Of a stretch of 8,778 nucleotides of DNA, positions 1 through 5,292 are shown piece by piece; the first letter of the stretch is position 1, and each line of letters begins with the position of its first letter. The notes below the pieces were generated by a model. That model did no database searches and was not told where the DNA came from. It worked only from the letters and a program-made list of their open reading frames with translations. The DNA is from an uncultured Gemmatimonadota bacterium (GTDB lineage Bacteria; Gemmatimonadota; Gemmatimonadetes; Gemmatimonadales; Gemmatimonadaceae). Where the stretch lies: contig CAIVJV010000287.1 in NCBI GenBank assembly GCA_903906325.1, forward strand, positions 1-8,778, read 5' to 3'. The position numbers and the translations under genes were made by a program.

Positions 1-58
1 GCGCGGCGTCCGGGGTGCGGACGGCGTCACGGGGGTCCAGCGATTCGTGGGACATCAT
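1..58 (-). CDS. N-terminus of a probable anti-sigma factor (cut by window edge)
   Basis: Only the first 19 codons are visible (MMSHESLDPRDAVRTPDAA). The ATG at 58-56 overlaps the sigma-factor stop (57-55) in an ATGA arrangement, and a GGAGG ribosome site lies at 73-69, ten bases upstream, inside the end of the sigma gene. A second ATG follows at once at 55-53. The visible residues carry no recognisable domain. The anti-sigma call rests on position: ECF sigma genes are very often followed, with overlapping ends, by the gene for the anti-sigma factor that holds them inactive. That a gene starts here is well supported; its identity is inference. Confidence 0.55.
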   Translation of the reverse strand, partial: MMSHESLDPRDAVRTPDAA

Positions 59-624
59 GCGTATCGATCCTCCAGGAGCTTCTGCAGCGCCTCACGGGCG
101 CGGTGGACTCGCATCTTCAGGGCACCGACCGTCGCGTCGAGCAGGTCCGCCATCTCCTCGTAGGACCGTCCCTCGACGTGCTTCATCACGAAGGCCTCCC
201 GCAGCGAGTCCGGCAGGGCCGCCAGCGCACGATCCAGATCGCGCCGCATCTCCCCTCGATCCAGCTCCTCCTCGGGGGTCTCATACCCCGACGGCTGGTC
301 GTCCTCCTCGTAGCTCAGGTGCGTGCGCCGGATGTTCTTGAGCCAGTCCTTGCACCCATTCGCGACGATCCGGAACACCCACGCATCGAACCGGCCTCGG
401 ACCTCACCCAGGTGGTGGAACGCCTTGATGAACGAGACCTGCAGGATGTCCTCCGCGACATCCGCGCTCCCCGTCATCCCATAGGCGTGCCGGTACAGCA
501 CGTCGCTGTACCGCTCGATGAGGATGCCGAAGGCGTCGCGGTCCCCGGCGATCACGCGGTCGATGACCGCCTGGTCGGCGTCGATGGGGTCGTCCTGGAC
601 CGTAGGGGGAGCTACCGTGCGCAC
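55..624 (-). CDS. ECF-type RNA polymerase sigma factor
   Basis: A 189-residue group 4 (ECF) sigma factor, which directs RNA polymerase to a small regulon, usually in response to a stress sensed by an anti-sigma factor. Region 2 covers about residues 20-101, with a core-binding stretch (AEDILQVSFIKAF, 57-69) and a -10-recognition stretch (RFDAWVFRIVANGCKDWL, 78-95). An acidic linker (105-125) follows. Region 4 covers about 128-185, with the LPDSLREAFVMKHVEG helix (137-152) and the helix-turn-helix YEEMADLL...GALKMRVHRARE (155-178). Length is normal for the family and there is no extra C-terminal domain. The start is a GTG with no ribosome site but with an AACCTT box five bases upstream, suggesting a leaderless transcript. 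The gene overlaps the next minus-strand gene by 4 bp. The ECF subgroup and regulon cannot be told from this sequence. Confidence 0.94.
   Translation of the reverse strand: MRTVAPPTVQDDPIDADQAVIDRVIAGDRDAFGILIERYSDVLYRHAYGMTGSADVAEDILQVSFIKAFHHLGEVRGRFDAWVFRIVANGCKDWLKNIRRTHLSYEEDDQPSGYETPEEELDRGEMRRDLDRALAALPDSLREAFVMKHVEGRSYEEMADLLDATVGALKMRVHRAREALQKLLEDRYA
69..73 (-). promoter_or_regulatory. Shine-Dalgarno site of the gene downstream of the sigma factor
   Basis: The minus strand reads GGAGG ten bases before the ATG at 58-56. It is a perfect anti-SD match inside the last codons of the sigma gene, so the next gene is translated from the same transcript, probably coupled to sigma-factor translation. 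Confidence 0.6.
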
Positions 625-629
625 GCCGC

Positions 630-635
630 AAGGTT
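630..635 (-). promoter_or_regulatory. -10-like box (AACCTT) of the sigma-factor gene
   Basis: On the minus strand AACCTT ends five bases before the GTG start at 624, the distance expected if the transcript starts at or next to the start codon. Similar NANCTT boxes precede the starts at 1938 and 6432. I see no convincing -35 hexamer; GTCGAG lies 17 bases upstream but matches the consensus poorly. Confidence 0.4.
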
Positions 636-718
636 AATCCACGCGGCACCGCCTCGACAGGTCCACCGACGCCAGCGCGCCCCCCTCGATCGGGGTGCTG
701 TCGCATGGGGTGGACGAG

Positions 719-744
719 CCGCGCGCCGAGAAGGTCACGCGCGG
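719..744 (-). other. GC-rich hairpin just after the CoA-transferase stop
   Basis: A perfect 7-bp inverted repeat, CCGCGCG and CGCGCGG, separated by 12 bases, lies directly downstream of the CoA-transferase stop on the minus strand. No T tract follows, so it is a weak candidate for an intrinsic terminator and may only stabilise the 3' end. The rest of 625-747 shows nothing else beyond the box in front of the sigma gene. Confidence 0.3.
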
Positions 745-747
745 GGG

Positions 748-1830
748 TCAGGGGGCGGCGAAGGCCCCCCACCCCGCGGTGCGGATCCGCGCCCCATGCT
801 CATCGAGCCGCGGCGGCGGACGACGCACCGTGCCGGGGGCCTGCGGCGCCACGCCGGTGAGCGGGGAGCTCGCCACCTCCCGCAGCGCCTCGAGCACCGG
901 CTTCACCACCCCGCAGGGGACGCCGACCTCCTCCAGGCGGGTGATCCAATGCGAGGCCGACGCACCCCGGACTTTCTCGGCGATCGCCGCGACCAGGCGC
1001 TCGCGCTGCGCGAGCCGGCCGGCATTGGTGCGGAGCGCGGGGTCGGCCGCGAGCGCCGGGAGCTCCAACGCCCCCATCGCCGCCGCGAACTGGGCATCGC
1101 TCCCCACCGCGAGGACGAGCGGGCGGTCCGCCGCCTCGAAGAGTTGGTAGGGGACGAGGTTGGGATGGGCGTTCCCCCAGCGCCGAGCCTCCTCCCCGGT
1201 GACGAGCGCGTTCTGCGCGACGTTCACCAGCGCCGCCGTCGCGCTGTGCGCGAGCGAGACGACGAGGCGCTGCGGCTCCCGCCGGCCGGCGGCGAGCGCG
1301 GCGAGGATCGCGATGGCGGCATCCTTCCCCGCCAACACATCGGCGAGGGCGACCCCGACCTTCATCGGCGCCCCCCCAGGCTCCCCGGTGATCGCCATCC
1401 ACCCACTCTCGGCCTGCACGACGAAATCGTATCCGGGACGCGGGTTCTCGAGACCGAAGCCGGTGATGGTGCACCAGACCAGCCGCCGGTCACGCGCGGC
1501 CGCCGCGTCGTAGCCGAGCCCGTACCGCTCGAGGGTGCCGGGCTTGAAGTTCTCGAGGACCACGTCGGCGTCCGCCATGAGGCGCCGCAGCAGGGCCTGG
1601 TCCACGGGGTCGGTGAGATCGACCGCGACGCTCAGCTTGTTGCGATTGGTGCTGAGATAGTAGGCGCTCTCCCCCCGCGCATCGAAGGGCGGCCCCCACC
1701 CCCGGGTCTCGTCGCCGACCCCCGTTCGCTCGATTTTGATGACATCGGCGCCCAGATCGCCCAAGATCATCCCGGCGAGTGGGCCGGCGAGGACGCGGGA
1801 GAGATCGAGCACTTTAAGATCAGATAGCAT
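748..1830 (-). CDS. CaiB/BaiF family (class III) CoA-transferase
   Basis: A 360-residue cytoplasmic enzyme that moves CoA between carboxylic acids through aspartyl-anhydride and thioester intermediates. The N-terminal Rossmann part opens with VLDLSRVLAGPLAGMILGDLGADVIKIE (7-34), typical of the family. NRNKLSVAVDL (62-72) and VLENFKPGTLERYGLGY (91-107) are family landmarks. The probable catalytic aspartate is D164 in PMKVGVALADVLAG (155-168). The GNAHPNLVPYQLF block (219-231) and the region after it resemble mammalian succinate-hydroxymethylglutarate CoA-transferase (SUGCT), so a dicarboxylate or short acyl-CoA donor is plausible, but the substrate is not known. The frame stays open to an ATG at 1914, but those 28 codons are AT-rich and unlike the family, so the ATG at 1830 was chosen. 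It is transcribed toward the sigma gene, with a 123-bp gap, and divergently from the phasin-like gene. Confidence 0.92.
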   Translation of the reverse strand: MLSDLKVLDLSRVLAGPLAGMILGDLGADVIKIERTGVGDETRGWGPPFDARGESAYYLSTNRNKLSVAVDLTDPVDQALLRRLMADADVVLENFKPGTLERYGLGYDAAAARDRRLVWCTITGFGLENPRPGYDFVVQAESGWMAITGEPGGAPMKVGVALADVLAGKDAAIAILAALAAGRREPQRLVVSLAHSATAALVNVAQNALVTGEEARRWGNAHPNLVPYQLFEAADRPLVLAVGSDAQFAAAMGALELPALAADPALRTNAGRLAQRERLVAAIAEKVRGASASHWITRLEEVGVPCGVVKPVLEALREVASSPLTGVAPQAPGTVRRPPPRLDEHGARIRTAGWGAFAAP

Positions 1831-1937
1831 TTTATGGCGTGTTGATGGCGTGTTGATATTTTGATACTGACGCGAAAAAATTCCCGAAAATTCATTGACA
1901 AAGCGGTCGTTCAACGCCGTCGGGGCATCTTGCGTAC
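1831..1937. promoter_or_regulatory. AT-rich divergent promoter region
   Basis: This spacer separates the divergent CoA-transferase and phasin-like genes and is by far the most AT-rich part of the window, with an A6 run at 1875-1880 and AAAA at 1887-1890. Candidate elements on the plus strand are TTGACA (1895-1900) and CATCTT (1926-1931), the latter six bases before the ATG at 1938. The two are 25 bases apart, too far to form one sigma-70 promoter. On the minus strand TTGTCA (1901-1896) overlaps the plus-strand hexamer, so both directions could share this core. Exact start sites cannot be fixed from sequence. Confidence 0.45.
1836..1857 (-). repeat. Two tandem 11-bp repeats upstream of the CoA-transferase start
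   Basis: Minus strand ATCAACACGCC occurs twice head to tail, ending five bases before the ATG at 1830. The copies are identical. This is a position where a direct-repeat operator or an mRNA leader element could act, but no regulator is known from the window. Confidence 0.75.
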
Positions 1938-2552
1938 ATGTCGGAAAATCATATACTTACGCGCGGTTCTCCCCCCTCCGACGACAGGACGCCCCAAATC
2001 TCTCCCGATATGCCTGAGACTGCCAAGCCGGCTGAGGCCTCGCCGAACACCCCACCCAAGCGGAGCCCAGGCCACCGTGGCCAGGACGTCCGCGACACCG
2101 TGGCCGAGATGACGGCCAAGGCCCATGAGATCTCCTTGGAGGCCGGCAGCCGGATGGCGGCCGCCATGAAGGATGTCGTGGGTGCCGCCGCCGGACTCTC
2201 CGCCTTCTCCATCGAGAGCGCCCGCGACCTCGTCCAGTACATGGTGCGTCGCTCCCAGATGGCGCAAGACGAGGCGGACAAGTTGATCGCGGCCGCCGAG
2301 GCGGCGTACGCCAAGAAGCACAAGGGGAAGCTCCCTGCGGCGAAGGCCGCGGCGGCCCCCGCGAAGGCGCCGGCCAAGCCTGCAGCCAAGCCTGCAGCCA
2401 AGCCTGCAGCCAAGGCGCCAGCCAAGGCGCCGGCCAAGGCCCCCGCCAAGCCGGCGGCGAAGAAGGCGCCGGCCAAGCCCGCACCGAAGAAGCCCGTAAC
2501 GAAGAAGCCGGCCCCTAAGCCCGCAGCGAAGAAGCCGGCCCCCAAGAAGTGA
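1938..2552 (+). CDS. Phasin-like helical protein with histone H1-like Lys/Ala/Pro tail
   Basis: A 204-residue protein in three parts. Residues 1-45 are a polar, proline-rich leader. Residues 47-125 are predicted long amphipathic helix, including ARDLVQYMVRRSQMAQDEADKLI (95-117), a pattern like the PhaF/PhaI phasin family of polyhydroxyalkanoate granule proteins. Residues 131-204 are a tail of Lys, Ala and Pro with no acidic residue and about 22 lysines, like bacterial H1-type DNA-binding tails (AlgP, PhaF). PhaF joins the same two parts and tethers granules to the nucleoid; a similar bridging role here is inference, since no PHA gene is in the window. The ATG at 1938 has a CATCTT box six bases upstream; the ATG at 2010 (residue 25) is the alternative, with a TATACT at 1952-1957 as its possible -10. 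Neither has a good ribosome site. The gene ends at a strong terminator. Confidence 0.8.
   Translation: MSENHILTRGSPPSDDRTPQISPDMPETAKPAEASPNTPPKRSPGHRGQDVRDTVAEMTAKAHEISLEAGSRMAAAMKDVVGAAAGLSAFSIESARDLVQYMVRRSQMAQDEADKLIAAAEAAYAKKHKGKLPAAKAAAAPAKAPAKPAAKPAAKPAAKAPAKAPAKAPAKPAAKKAPAKPAPKKPVTKKPAPKPAAKKPAPKK
2361..2456 (+). repeat. Eight tandem 12-bp units encoding the AK(A/P)(A/P) tail
   Basis: Eight in-register copies related to GCCAAGCCTGCA cover 2361-2456. The three copies at 2373-2408 are identical; the flanking copies have diverged (GCCAAGGCGCCA, GCCAAGGCGCCG, GCCAAGGCCCCC, GCCAAGCCGGCG). Each unit is four codons, so gain or loss keeps frame and changes tail length and charge. The exact copies suggest recent duplication by slippage or unequal crossover. 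Confidence 0.85.
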
Positions 2553-2578
2553 GTCGACGGGGTCCCACCCGACCCCAC

Positions 2579-2613
2579 ACGAGCGCACCTTTCGGGGTGC
2601 GCTCGTTTCGTTT
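2579..2613 (+). terminator. Intrinsic terminator of the phasin-like gene
   Basis: A perfect 11-bp stem (ACGAGCGCACC, 2579-2589, with GGTGCGCTCGT, 2596-2606) closes a 6-base loop (TTTCGG) and is followed by the T-rich TTCGTTT (2607-2613). A second, smaller hairpin (GGGGTC with GACCCC, 2559-2576) sits between it and the stop codon. This is a standard Rho-independent terminator and the strongest in the window. Confidence 0.88.
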
Positions 2614-2628
2614 CCCCCCCGCCCTCAC

Positions 2629-3810
2629 ATGACCGCGGCGATCCCCCGCGGCGACGCCCTCGCCCTCACCCGCGCCCTGGTCGCCATCGACTCGCGGAAC
2701 CCCTCGCTCGACGCGGCGGGGCCGGGGGAGTCCACCGTGGCCACCACCCTCGCCGCGGTCCTCCGCGCCTGGGGGTTCCAGGTCGAGCTCCATGAGGCGC
2801 TCCCGGGGCGCCCCAACGTGCTCGCACGCCTCGGCCCCGGCACCTCCGGGCGCACCCTTCTCCTCAACGGCCATCTCGACACCGTCGGCGTCGAGGGGAT
2901 GACCCACGCGCCATTCGACCCGACGCTCCGCGACGGGCGCCTCTACGGCCGCGGCGCCACCGACATGAAGGCCGGCGTCGCCGCGATGTGCGCCGCCGCG
3001 GTGCACGCAGCCGACGCGGGGATCGGCGGCGAGCTCCTCGTCACCGCGGTCATCGATGAGGAGTACGGGAGCGTCGGCACCCGCCATCTCCTCCAGCAGG
3101 GGATCCGGGCCGAGGCGGCGATCGTGACCGAACCCACGCGCCTCGCCATCTGTCCGAGCCACAAGGGCTTCACCTGGGCCGAGGTGACAGTGCACGGCCG
3201 CGCGGCGCATGGCTCACGATACGAGGTAGGGGTCGACGCGATCGCCCACGCCGCCCACCTCATCGCCGAGCTCGACGCGCATCAGCAGGGGGTCCTCACG
3301 GGGATCACCCATCCCCTCCTGGGACGCGCCTCGCTCCATGCGGGGACGATCCGCGGGGGGACCGGCCCCTCGACCTACGCCGAGCGGTGCACGGTCACCT
3401 TCGAACGGCGGACCCTCCCGGGGGAGCGCGCGACGATCTTCGCCGAGGAGCTCGAGGACGCGATCGCGCGCGTGCGCGCGCGGCACCCCGGCTTCGTGGC
3501 GACCGTGCAGATGGGCCTCACGCAACAGCCGAACGATCTCCCGGTGACGCATCCGGTGGTGCGCGCCCTCGAGGCGGCGTGCGCGGCGACGGGGCACGCG
3601 CCGCGCCTCGAGGGGCTCTCCTGCTGGACCGATGCCGCCCTGCTCAGCGCCGCGGGGATCCCCGCCCTCTGCTTCGGCCCCGGCGACATCGCCCTCGCGC
3701 ATGCCGCGGAGGAGTGGGTCGCGGTGGCGGAGATCGCGCAGGCCACCGCGATCCTCACCGAGCTCATCGGGCGTTGGGACCGCGACGCGGGGGACGCATG
3801 GCGTCGCTGA
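2629..3810 (+). CDS. M20-family metallo-hydrolase (ArgE/DapE/carboxypeptidase G2 type)
   Basis: A 393-residue cytoplasmic enzyme of the two-zinc M20 family, which hydrolyses N-acyl or peptide bonds. Metal ligands are visible: H82 in GHLDTVG (81-87), bridging D112 in GRGATDMKAG (107-116), E145 beside the general base E144 in DEEYGS (143-148), E168 in TEPT (167-170) and H358 near the C-terminus in DIALAHAAEE (353-362). The lid or dimerisation domain is inserted at about 180-295 and carries the conserved GRAAHGS histidine (H194). Domain order and length are normal. It most resembles acetylornithine deacetylase/succinyl-diaminopimelate desuccinylase relatives, but no arginine or lysine genes are nearby, so the substrate is open; a scavenging peptidase is equally possible. 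The ATG at 2629 lies 15 bases after the upstream terminator with no ribosome site. Its end overlaps the next gene by 13 bp. Confidence 0.93.
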   Translation: MTAAIPRGDALALTRALVAIDSRNPSLDAAGPGESTVATTLAAVLRAWGFQVELHEALPGRPNVLARLGPGTSGRTLLLNGHLDTVGVEGMTHAPFDPTLRDGRLYGRGATDMKAGVAAMCAAAVHAADAGIGGELLVTAVIDEEYGSVGTRHLLQQGIRAEAAIVTEPTRLAICPSHKGFTWAEVTVHGRAAHGSRYEVGVDAIAHAAHLIAELDAHQQGVLTGITHPLLGRASLHAGTIRGGTGPSTYAERCTVTFERRTLPGERATIFAEELEDAIARVRARHPGFVATVQMGLTQQPNDLPVTHPVVRALEAACAATGHAPRLEGLSCWTDAALLSAAGIPALCFGPGDIALAHAAEEWVAVAEIAQATAILTELIGRWDRDAGDAWRR

Positions 3811-4016
3811 CCGTCGCGCAGTACGACGCCTTGGAGCGCGCCATCATCGAGGCGCGGCGCATCGCCGTCGTGCGGCGCGGGACGGAGTACGTCGTGATCC
3901 CGGAGCGGCTCGTCGTGCGCGGCGGCCAGGAGGTGCTGGTGACCCGGCACCCGACCACCGGCGCGCCCCTCGAGCTCCGGCTGATCGACTGTGACCTGAT
4001 CGAGGTGGTGCGATGA
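3798..4016 (+). CDS. 72-residue WYL-like small protein
   Basis: A short protein (MASLTVAQYDALERAIIEAR...) whose start overlaps the M20 gene by 13 bp and whose stop overlaps the RNase H-like gene by 4 bp (ATGA). GGGGGA (3789-3794) lies four bases before the ATG. One helix (6-21) is followed by alternating short strands: IAVVRRG (22-28), EYVVIPERLVVRGG (30-43), EVLVTRHPTTGAPLELRL (45-62) and IEVV (68-71). The pattern helix, basic strand, V-P-x-x-LV, T-G-x-x-L-x-L-R-L, then I-x-x-V resembles the core of WYL domains, SH3-like beta folds that bind nucleic acid or ligands in bacterial regulators, but here it stands alone with no helix-turn-helix. The WYL likeness is my reading of the pattern, not a database match. 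Reality as a gene is supported by its tight overlaps, ribosome-site-like sequence and protein-like composition. Confidence 0.72.
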   Translation: MASLTVAQYDALERAIIEARRIAVVRRGTEYVVIPERLVVRGGQEVLVTRHPTTGAPLELRLIDCDLIEVVR

Positions 4017-4630
4017 GCGCGCGCTTCCCGCTCGTCGCGGTCTACGCAGACGAGTCGTGTCTGGGCAATGGGCGTGAGGGGGCCAACCCCGGGGGCGCGG
4101 CCGCCCTCGTGGAGTTCCAGCATCCCGACGGTCGCCTCACGCGGCGAGACCTCTGGATCGCGGAGCCGGCGACCACGAACAACCGCATGGCGCTCCGGTC
4201 GGTGATCGAGACCTTCCGCGCGCTCGGCGCGAAGGAGGGACGCTTCAGCGTGCGCTTCACCACCGACTCCCGCTACGTCGTGGACGGGCTCGGCGCCTGG
4301 GTCTTCGGCTGGGCGCGGAACGGCTGGAAGCGGAAGACGGGGGCAATCGAGAACCTCGGCCTCTGGCAGGAGGCGCTCCGCGCCACCGTGGGTCATGAAT
4401 ACAGCTGGCAGTGGGTGAAGGGGCACGCGGGCCACCCGCAGAACGAGTACGCGAACGATCTCGCCGTCCGGGCCGCCACCGACCAGCACGACTCCGGCGG
4501 CCTCGTCGCCTCAGGGTTCGAGGCGTGGCTCGCCGCACGCCGCCCCACGCGGGGGACGACGGGCGCCATCGAGCCCTTCCCTGATGGCGCGACGTTCCGT
4601 CCCTCGCCTACCTTGCCGCAGCCGTCGTGA
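4013..4630 (+). CDS. RNase HI-like protein with two altered catalytic positions
   Basis: A 205-residue protein with an RNase H fold at about 6-155. It aligns clearly with E. coli RNase HI (RnhA), which cuts RNA in RNA-DNA hybrids: ADESCLGNG (12-20) with D10 as D13, TTNNRMALRSVI (54-65), TTDSRYVVDGL (83-93) with D70 as D85, the basic handle WARNGWKRKTG (100-110), and WVKGHAGHPQNEYANDLA (134-151) with H124 as H138. Two catalytic positions differ: Glu48 is Ala60 (codon 4190-4192) and Asp134 is Asn148 (codon 4454-4456). The flanking residues match without gaps, so this is not misalignment. It may be a variant subfamily, a metal-shifted enzyme or a hybrid-binding protein. Residues 156-205 are a proline-rich tail absent from E. 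coli RNase HI. A GAGGTGG ribosome site (4002-4008) precedes the ATG, and the gene overlaps both neighbours by 4 bp. Confidence 0.88.
   Translation: MSARFPLVAVYADESCLGNGREGANPGGAAALVEFQHPDGRLTRRDLWIAEPATTNNRMALRSVIETFRALGAKEGRFSVRFTTDSRYVVDGLGAWVFGWARNGWKRKTGAIENLGLWQEALRATVGHEYSWQWVKGHAGHPQNEYANDLAVRAATDQHDSGGLVASGFEAWLAARRPTRGTTGAIEPFPDGATFRPSPTLPQPS
4609..4614 (+). promoter_or_regulatory. Possible -10-like box (TACCTT) before the zinc-ribbon gene
   Basis: TACCTTGCCG lies in the last codons of the RNase H-like gene, 12 bases before the GTG at 4627 and 15 before the ATG at 4630. It resembles the boxes in front of 624, 1938 and 6432 but is further from the start, so an internal promoter is only a possibility. 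Confidence 0.25.
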
Positions 4631-5292
4631 TGCGCACGGTCCGCATGGATCCCCTCGATCGCCTCTACCACGTCCTCGTGCGTGCCGCCCAACAGGCCGG
4701 CGCGCTCGACCGCCCCATCGCGATCCGCGCGGTCGTCGAGGAACTCGTGCCGTATCGCGTGGCGCGACCGATGCGCCTCGCCGAATGGCTCGACGATTAT
4801 CGGCATCTGCTGCTCCGCCTGATCGCCGGCGAGCGGGAGTTCGTGGTGGCCGACCCCGAGGTGCGTGCGGCATGCCGCGCGGCGCTGAGCTCGCGCCACC
4901 CCGATCTCTCCCTGCTCGAGACCTTCGGCGCGCGGCAGGTGACGCTCGCGGCACCGGCGCCGGTGGACGACGCCCCGGTGGCCGCGACACCGACACCCTT
5001 GAGACCCGTGGGACCCGTGGGACCCGTGGGACCCGTGGGACCAGCGGGCGGGCTGCGCCGCGCGGTCCCCCCGCCGCTCCCCAGCGCCCCGGTGCGCCCT
5101 GCGCCCCCGCGCCCTGACGAGGGCTCGGACGCATCGAGCCCGTGCCGCTACTGCACCCGCGCGCTCCCCGCGAACCATGGCACCCGGTTCTGTCCCTGGT
5201 GCGGACAGCACCTCCTGCGACGCTGCCGGGAGTGCCGCGCCCCCCTGGAGACCGCATGGACCTTCTGCGTGACCTGCGGACACCCCGCATGA
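4627..5292 (+). CDS. Protein with C-terminal double zinc ribbon
   Basis: A 221-residue protein whose GTG start overlaps the preceding stop; the next codon is ATG (4630) and may be the true start. Residues 8-108 form a helical region (DRLYHVLVRAAQQAGALDRP..., then EWLDDYRHLLLRLIAGEREFVV at 53-74) that I do not recognise. A Pro/Ala/Val/Gly linker (109-170) contains four Pro-Val-Gly repeats. The C-terminus holds eight cysteines in four CxxC pairs: C173/C176, C189/C192, C200/C203 and C214/C217, a standard pair of four-cysteine zinc ribbons (FCPWCGQ and FCVTCGHP are typical knuckles). Such ribbons bind protein or nucleic acid. There are no membrane segments, so it is probably cytoplasmic. Position between an RNase H-like protein and a lipoprotein does not reveal its task. 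Its stop overlaps the next start (ATGA). Confidence 0.85.
   Translation: MMRTVRMDPLDRLYHVLVRAAQQAGALDRPIAIRAVVEELVPYRVARPMRLAEWLDDYRHLLLRLIAGEREFVVADPEVRAACRAALSSRHPDLSLLETFGARQVTLAAPAPVDDAPVAATPTPLRPVGPVGPVGPVGPAGGLRRAVPPPLPSAPVRPAPPRPDEGSDASSPCRYCTRALPANHGTRFCPWCGQHLLRRCRECRAPLETAWTFCVTCGHPA
5003..5038 (+). repeat. Four perfect 9-bp tandem repeats (GACCCGTGG)
   Basis: GACCCGTGG occurs four times without error, followed by a partial fifth copy (GACC, 5039-5042). In the zinc-ribbon gene frame it encodes repeated Pro-Val-Gly in the linker. The unit is a multiple of three, so slippage would lengthen or shorten the linker without breaking the frame. Confidence 0.9.

Noticed and set aside
103..1827. 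A 574-codon plus-strand open frame opposite the sigma factor and CoA-transferase
   Set aside because: It is antisense to two clear protein families, is rich in Arg, His and Pro as expected from a high-GC mirror frame, and shows no domain.
1831..1914. A 28-codon N-terminal extension of the CoA-transferase from the ATG at 1914
   Set aside because: The family begins at the residues after the ATG at 1830, and the extension is AT-rich spacer with the tandem repeat inside it.
1895..1931. TTGACA and CATCTT as one sigma-70 promoter
   Set aside because: The spacer is 25 bases, well outside the usual 15-19, so the two elements are not paired.
2361..2456. The 12-bp repeat array as a CRISPR-like or regulatory array
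   Set aside because: Units are contiguous with no spacers, stay in the coding frame and are fully explained by the basic protein tail.
5142..5288. Upstream extension of the lipoprotein frame
   Set aside because: It overlaps the zinc-ribbon codons, and the signal peptide begins exactly at the ATG at 5289.
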